Below, piece after piece: positions 60,901-64,000 of a stretch of DNA of 64,000 nt. The DNA is from Asparagopsis taxiformis (taxonomy: Eukaryota > Rhodophyta > Florideophyceae > Bonnemaisoniales > Bonnemaisoniaceae), in assembly GCA_030407315.1 (NCBI GenBank), contig JALQPE010002338.1:124001-188000 (forward strand), given 5' to 3'. The translations under genes and the position numbers were made by a program. Below the pieces are notes generated by a model. The model worked only from the letters and a program-made list of their open reading frames with translations. It had not been told where the DNA came from and made no database searches. Every line of letters begins with the position of its first letter. The first letter of the stretch is position 1.

Positions 60901-61017
60901 TGGAACTTCAAAAAGCTTTCAGTTGGGTTCCATGTTGTGCAGAAGGAGCGGTCAACCAAGGAGAATTCTAATACTGGAAGTGGTGATCAAGTAGATGAGT
61001 TGACTCGTCTGTTGTAA
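57994..61017 (+). CDS. Acyltransferase-3 fused to egghead-like GT2 glycosyltransferase
   Basis: 1007 residues in one uninterrupted frame. Residues about 14-400 form a membrane acyltransferase-3 domain of roughly ten helices, with YVPFFLLISGF (46-56) and FFFSRISLLYPLY (69-81) matching family landmarks. Residues about 440-980 are a complete egghead/BRE-3-type GT2: two leading helices, YVTRGKNPHLV, EVVTD, LYKARALNYA, DWIVHLDEET (D696 E697 E698), IGQGPIIFG, NWLTTLADSGRVSDDCG, GSIAEDAYFALLA (D813), SPFTFMDFVKQRARW (QxxRW at 848-852), then C-terminal helices. Egghead proteins are GDP-mannose:glucosylceramide beta-1,4-mannosyltransferases in insects and nematodes. One polypeptide may couple glycolipid elongation with acylation; that coupling is inference. 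R20 is conserved but the following His is at H26, closer than usual. Confidence 0.9.
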   Translation: MTPIHPKPPPKHLPYLTTLRLIIAAHLLVSALPIQLIPLSNLTPAYVPFFLLISGFTVTYAHIDPAPHFFFSRISLLYPLYIASLLLHAFFFSTSALPLQRALLSAAFLTPYLPSALAYPVTDVPFLATNLIPCLAICYLVFPTVITLFPRPARSASLSISITLATIYLMTVLQAFWLSHLPNTPSTHRSLMLIDIAAYVPFLADVPAFMLGILLALRRLSLPPPSESVSKARLIIPLAVFLIAAFLVSYILPTVAPMSFMEQFLFRSALLPPFALLVYNLSAFQSSNPHIMSHLSAFGYTVYASTVPVWHLLGRSLCRKEAPSTLRALCVKSAPSYTPIPSWLSWLPWFHEPTAASAAANRALQHTILLYPGAHPVVFLPVLLSVSVVVYFLFQAPLKAAIPLLFDRILQLWEDGRLGARIHALLTPRNVAPSRDSNVTERLVRVMIYYAACGSFLVFVYYFSRPISNELIAANPLSLFCWLPNFLYSCKDDDGAQGLQGLLGKFGIGAVIVTRAIDVIRWMICLTLPVMTFNVIGHTIFPRAIWRRLPTVSNMMNFKSSEQQQSDSGSNTGVMKRFLGSGIGREEALTNELDFNFVLYIRYVTRGKNPHLVGENAARAARILTESGLPRHMWRVEVVTDESVNLREQISDESVYEIVVPTSYRPENGALYKARALNYAISTSPARAHDWIVHLDEETRFEADTIRAILYHCGRESYLTYVAKSQKWPRIGQGPIIFGHAMVENETTGVGDGNWLTTLADSGRVSDDCGRYRVQFECGEVWVGMHGSFVIAANCVEMDVTFDHGAEGSIAEDAYFALLARSRDVRFAWVDALMFEQSPFTFMDFVKQRARWLVGGIRVVFSRRIPLRVRIIMMCLSTTWALMPMTYLVLLLSALFGSEDHGGDGDRLYFHILLPLLATFSLWNYAFGFFVTFSMRRVGVIKFLVLLYAQLVLSPLFGLMEVSSVSYALWNFKKLSVGFHVVQKERSTKENSNTGSGDQVDELTRLL

Positions 61018-62717
61018 CTTGTATTGACATGTTTGGTTGATGATGACTTATTGACTTAATTTATCCCTTCATTGCTGCTAATTTGTTATGGAAGAATTAA
61101 CGCTGTGGACTCGAAGTGAAGCAAACCTGTTCGATGTTTGCTCCTTGCATGTCAACGCAATCTCAGAGCAAGTTGTGGAGAGCTCGTGCAGACAATACGG
61201 TTGCTTGGCATATTCCAACTTGGTTTCAATAAAACATTGGATAGGATGTCCGCATAGATATTGTGTTAAAAACCAGTCACAGATTGTATCGGACTGTATA
61301 TTCCTCTCCATTTAGTAGAGCGAAAAAGGGTTTCTGCAACTGGAAGCGTGTAATTCGCAAAGGGTGACATTGCGTATATTGGATTGCACATATCGGTAGT
61401 GAGCGGTATTACAGTGTGATGTCATGTCTTTATACATCTAGCATGAAAAGTTGCAGGAGCAACATGTGGGTAAGTGGATGGTATTGGCCAATACCGAAAA
61501 ACGAAGATGCAATCAACAACAGACGATGTTTTCGTATACAAATAGAGTCACAAATGTTTGGCGACAAAAGGACATCGTTGTACAGTTTTCCTGTTGCTGA
61601 GCAGGACGAAGGAACGTCCTGGTATATGCTGTGTGTGTTCACGGGCAGAATATTGGGTAATAACAGCGGATGGAGACTGTTTTAATATTGTACCATCTCC
61701 AAATGACGGAAAAGAATGATTACCTACAAGAAATTGTTTCTGGTCTGGTTCAGTGCTATCAGCAAATCATGTGTGCCCAAATGTATCGATAGTATCGATT
61801 TCAGCGGGACTTGCTGGTAGCTCCTCACAGAAACGGTCGAATAGCCTTTAAAATTTCGTCTACGTATATATATCCTGTTCAGTTCTTTGTATGGGTTGGC
61901 ACGATTCTCTGACGCGTACGTAAGGGATTAGATTGAATACATTGAATCATGGTGACGAAAAGCATATCGCAATTGGCAGGCCAAAAGATCGAAGAGATGA
62001 TTATCGTGGGCAAGCTCGTGTCGTAACGTGCAACCAAAATGTGGCGGCTCGAAATTCAAAGCAGGTGATAAAGATAATTGAGCATGGATCTGGAGTTTTA
62101 GCAAAGTAAGAAAGGAGTACATCTGGAGATTGTAGCAGCGCGATACGATCTGGAATGGGGGATTGGGATGTTGCGCGCCACAGGTACAGACTCAGTCTGA
62201 AAGTCGGGCACGCCTATTCGATAACATTGCCAAGATATTTTCAACCAAGCAGCAAACATGCAAATTCACATGCAAATGGCGAGTGACCAACCACCGTGGT
62301 ATGCAGAGAAGAGCATGTGCAGCTTGCCAAAACGCGACGAAAATTATCACGAACAACATACACAAAATACAAAAACGAACCAATCAAAACACATTGTACA
62401 ACGTGTATCCAAATGATTCGTCTAACAGTCAGTCAACCACCCAACGATTCAACACGAACCGCCACCAACCAATCGGAATGCACCACGGCCGCCTCCATGG
62501 CCTTTGCGAATGTCGTTTCGGCAATGAAACAAAGTACACGTAAAGCAAGGCAGTAGGCGACCATTAATCACGATGATTCACATCGCCTGTCTGACACGCC
62601 ATCGATATCACCACTACATAAACGCTCGCAACACGCCGAGCGATACCACAATTCCATCACTTCAACCCGCAGACGCACACGTACGACGCGTAGCAAATAA
62701 GGCATCCGCACTGAAAC
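61018..62717. other. 1.7 kb spacer, no gene seen
   Basis: Between the fusion gene and the plastid-type protein gene. Open frames at 61.4-61.7 kb and 62.2-62.5 kb lack ATG starts or domains. The composition is A+T-richer than coding regions. The right end near 62610-62640 has CACTACATAAACGC, a weak TATA-like candidate about 100 bp upstream of the next start. Confidence 0.45.
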
Positions 62718-63137
62718 ATGTCGTTTGCATTCGCCTCGGCCATGCCGTTGACAACGGTTCCGCGACGCGCCACCGTCGCGCCGCCGCGCGTGCTGCCATC
62801 TGCCGTGCGACAAGTGCCGTCGGGTGTGGGCAAGACGCGCGCCTTCCAGCCGGCTGTGCGCGTCGATGAGTCGTTGATGCGCCCGCATGCGCGCGCCGCA
62901 TCTGCACCGCCGAAGGAGGATGTGGATGTCGTGCGCGGTGGACTTGCGTCGGAATGGTCGCCACAGATTGCGCGGCAGAGGAGGATGGCTGGACAGGTGA
63001 TGCAATTGGAGGCTGATATTGCGCTCGATAATTACCTGGCATTTTTGGCAAGCACTGATGCGCAAGGTGTGGACTTGACCGTTCCGGTGTATTGTACGGT
63101 GGATGGTGCGCTGGTGTGTCGGTTGAGTCGCGATTAG
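62718..63137 (+). CDS. Probable plastid-targeted small protein
   Basis: 139 residues. N-terminus MSFAFASAMPLTTVPRRATV is Ser/Ala/Arg-rich without acids and has phenylalanines at positions 3 and 5, as in transit peptides of red algae and glaucophytes. A likely processing region lies near RAFQPAVRV (about residues 41-49). The mature part has RGGLASEWSPQIARQRRMAGQVMQLEADIALDNYLAFLAS and ends with PVYCTVDGALVCRLSRD. No family is recognised; a stroma or thylakoid protein is suggested. AATAAA follows the stop at 63237. It faces the LHC-motif gene tail to tail (201 bp between stops). Confidence 0.65.
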   Translation: MSFAFASAMPLTTVPRRATVAPPRVLPSAVRQVPSGVGKTRAFQPAVRVDESLMRPHARAASAPPKEDVDVVRGGLASEWSPQIARQRRMAGQVMQLEADIALDNYLAFLASTDAQGVDLTVPVYCTVDGALVCRLSRD

Positions 63138-63236
63138 GTCTTGTGTTGGTGTTTCGATCTGACGTGCATGATTGGTGTTTCTAGGCGCTTTTTGTATAGT
63201 AGCCTTGACGGGGTTGTGCATCATGTACAACTATAG

Positions 63237-63242
63237 AATAAA
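63237..63242 (+). terminator. Polyadenylation signal AATAAA
   Basis: AATAAA 100 bp downstream of the plastid-type gene stop codon. Confidence 0.4.
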
Positions 63243-63338
63243 CATTTCTTCCAATGTATTCCTACAGCAAGAACAGCGTCCCAATTCTTTACACGCTCTA
63301 CTCAAAAAATAAAGTGCACGCTCTCTACTAGCTATCAA

Positions 63339-64000
63339 TCACGTAAGCAGATCCACCAGATGGTCACAAACAGCAACAAGAAAGGGCGGCGTACTCTGAG
63401 CAATTGGCACAACCACATCTTCAACCTGTTCAAAAAGCGACGGATGACCAGGCTCTAGCACTTCCCTAGCAAGACATAGCATAAATCCAAGCGCTGCTGC
63501 ACGACCGTTAACCGATTCTGCCACTTTCCAGAACGAGCTCATCTTAGTATCATTCTTCACCGTCCCGACTTTACTACTGGACCGATTAGTGGACGTACCA
63601 CTAACACCATCCTTCTGCGCTGCATTCGCCACTGGCGCCGACACGGGGCGTTTATACGAGGCCTCGAGCGCGCTCGCAAGATATTCACGCCTTTGCAACG
63701 CAGGTAAGGTGCCGTACTCTTCGTCGGGGACAACGGCCGCGGCGGTGATTCGCTCGCTTTCCAACTGTGCGATCGCGCGGTCACGAATCGCCTCGAGCCT
63801 ACGAAAGGGGTCCGATGTTTCTGGCGGTGGCGGACCCGGCTTGGAAACACGTCGTGATAACATTTGTGACAATTTGTGTCGTATTGAAGCCAGAGATGGT
63901 AATTGTAGACGGAAAGGTTTGGAGGAATTTTTACGAGCTTCGATGAGGTTTTTCAGCGTCAGCATGGACACAGATACAATCGCTAGTACGCCTGCTGCGG
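63339..64000 (-). CDS. LHC-related one-helix-like protein, 5' end cut by window
   Basis: At least 208 residues from ATG 63965; the frame stays open upstream to the window edge with a hydrophobic run (AAGVLAIVSVSM), so more N-terminus may lie outside. The middle is linker-like. Toward the C-terminus AESVNGRAAALGFMLCLAREVLEPG matches ExxNGRxAxxGF, the chlorophyll-binding helix signature of the LHC/ELIP/OHP family, followed by a second hydrophobic segment near the end (TPPFLVAVCDHLVDLL). Such proteins act in photoprotection or photosystem assembly in the thylakoid. Start 63965 is provisional and the gene may have an upstream exon. The amino-terminal sequence resembles a transit peptide (Lys/Arg/Ser-rich). 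Confidence 0.75.
   Translation of the reverse strand, partial: AAGVLAIVSVSMLTLKNLIEARKNSSKPFRLQLPSLASIRHKLSQMLSRRVSKPGPPPPETSDPFRRLEAIRDRAIAQLESERITAAAVVPDEEYGTLPALQRREYLASALEASYKRPVSAPVANAAQKDGVSGTSTNRSSSKVGTVKNDTKMSSFWKVAESVNGRAAALGFMLCLAREVLEPGHPSLFEQVEDVVVPIAQSTPPFLVAVCDHLVDLLT

Noticed and set aside
62163..62543. Frame beginning MGCC, which would resemble an acylated N-terminus
   Set aside because: The first codon is TTG, not ATG, and nothing further is recognisable.

Overview
This is nuclear DNA of a eukaryote. It carries MSH4, RRP36, PAM16, a GIGYF-type GYF protein, an egghead-type glycosyltransferase and JMJD7. About 29 protein genes are supported over 64 kb, on both strands and mostly single-exon. 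The four genes with clear introns hold five short ones (66, 99, 127, 168 and 169 bp) with GT...AG ends. Two proteins near the right end point to a plastid: one with a phenylalanine-containing transit-peptide-like leader and one with the ExxNGRxA motif of light-harvesting-related helices. An intron-poor alga with a primary plastid, most likely a red alga, fits best; this is inference and no marker in the window proves the lineage.

Layout. 0-9 kb: a PH plus AGC-type kinase, a basic low-complexity protein, and a tandem pair of paralogous membrane proteins (signal peptide, long coiled coil, about five membrane helices). 9.6-19 kb: a METTL25/RRNAD1-like methyltransferase, a small protein with repeated DSPRKKLS, a large GIGYF-like translational regulator and an SPX-domain phosphate-type transporter. 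21-26 kb: a second PH plus AGC kinase, an ER-luminal MESD-like candidate and an organellar RsfS/Iojap protein with one intron. 27-38.6 kb: a Sel1-like repeat protein, meiotic MSH4 (three exons), PAM16, RRP36 and two unrecognised proteins. 38.8-43 kb: a NAK-type kinase and a GT61 glycosyltransferase. 44.9-50.3 kb: a tail-to-tail pair of paralogous secreted cysteine-rich proteins, JMJD7 (one intron) and a GNAT acetyltransferase (intron, unresolved start). 50.5-55.6 kb: an arginine/serine-rich protein and two unrecognised proteins. 58-61 kb: one uninterrupted reading frame joining a membrane acyltransferase-3 domain to a complete egghead-like GT2 glycosyltransferase. 62.7-64 kb: the two plastid-type proteins, the last cut by the window edge.

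How the genes relate. There is no operon logic. Neighbours are mostly housekeeping genes of separate pathways: ribosome biogenesis and silencing, mitochondrial import, translation control, meiosis, signalling and phosphate transport. Two genes (GT61 and the acyltransferase-GT2 fusion) belong to glycan or glycolipid synthesis. The least explained items are the acyltransferase-GT2 fusion, the tandem coiled-coil membrane family and the secreted CCDC-motif family. Intergenic DNA is rich in short pentanucleotide tracts. Where a TATA box is visible it lies about 55-75 bp before the start codon. No rRNA, tRNA, transposon, CRISPR array or viral gene was recognised.
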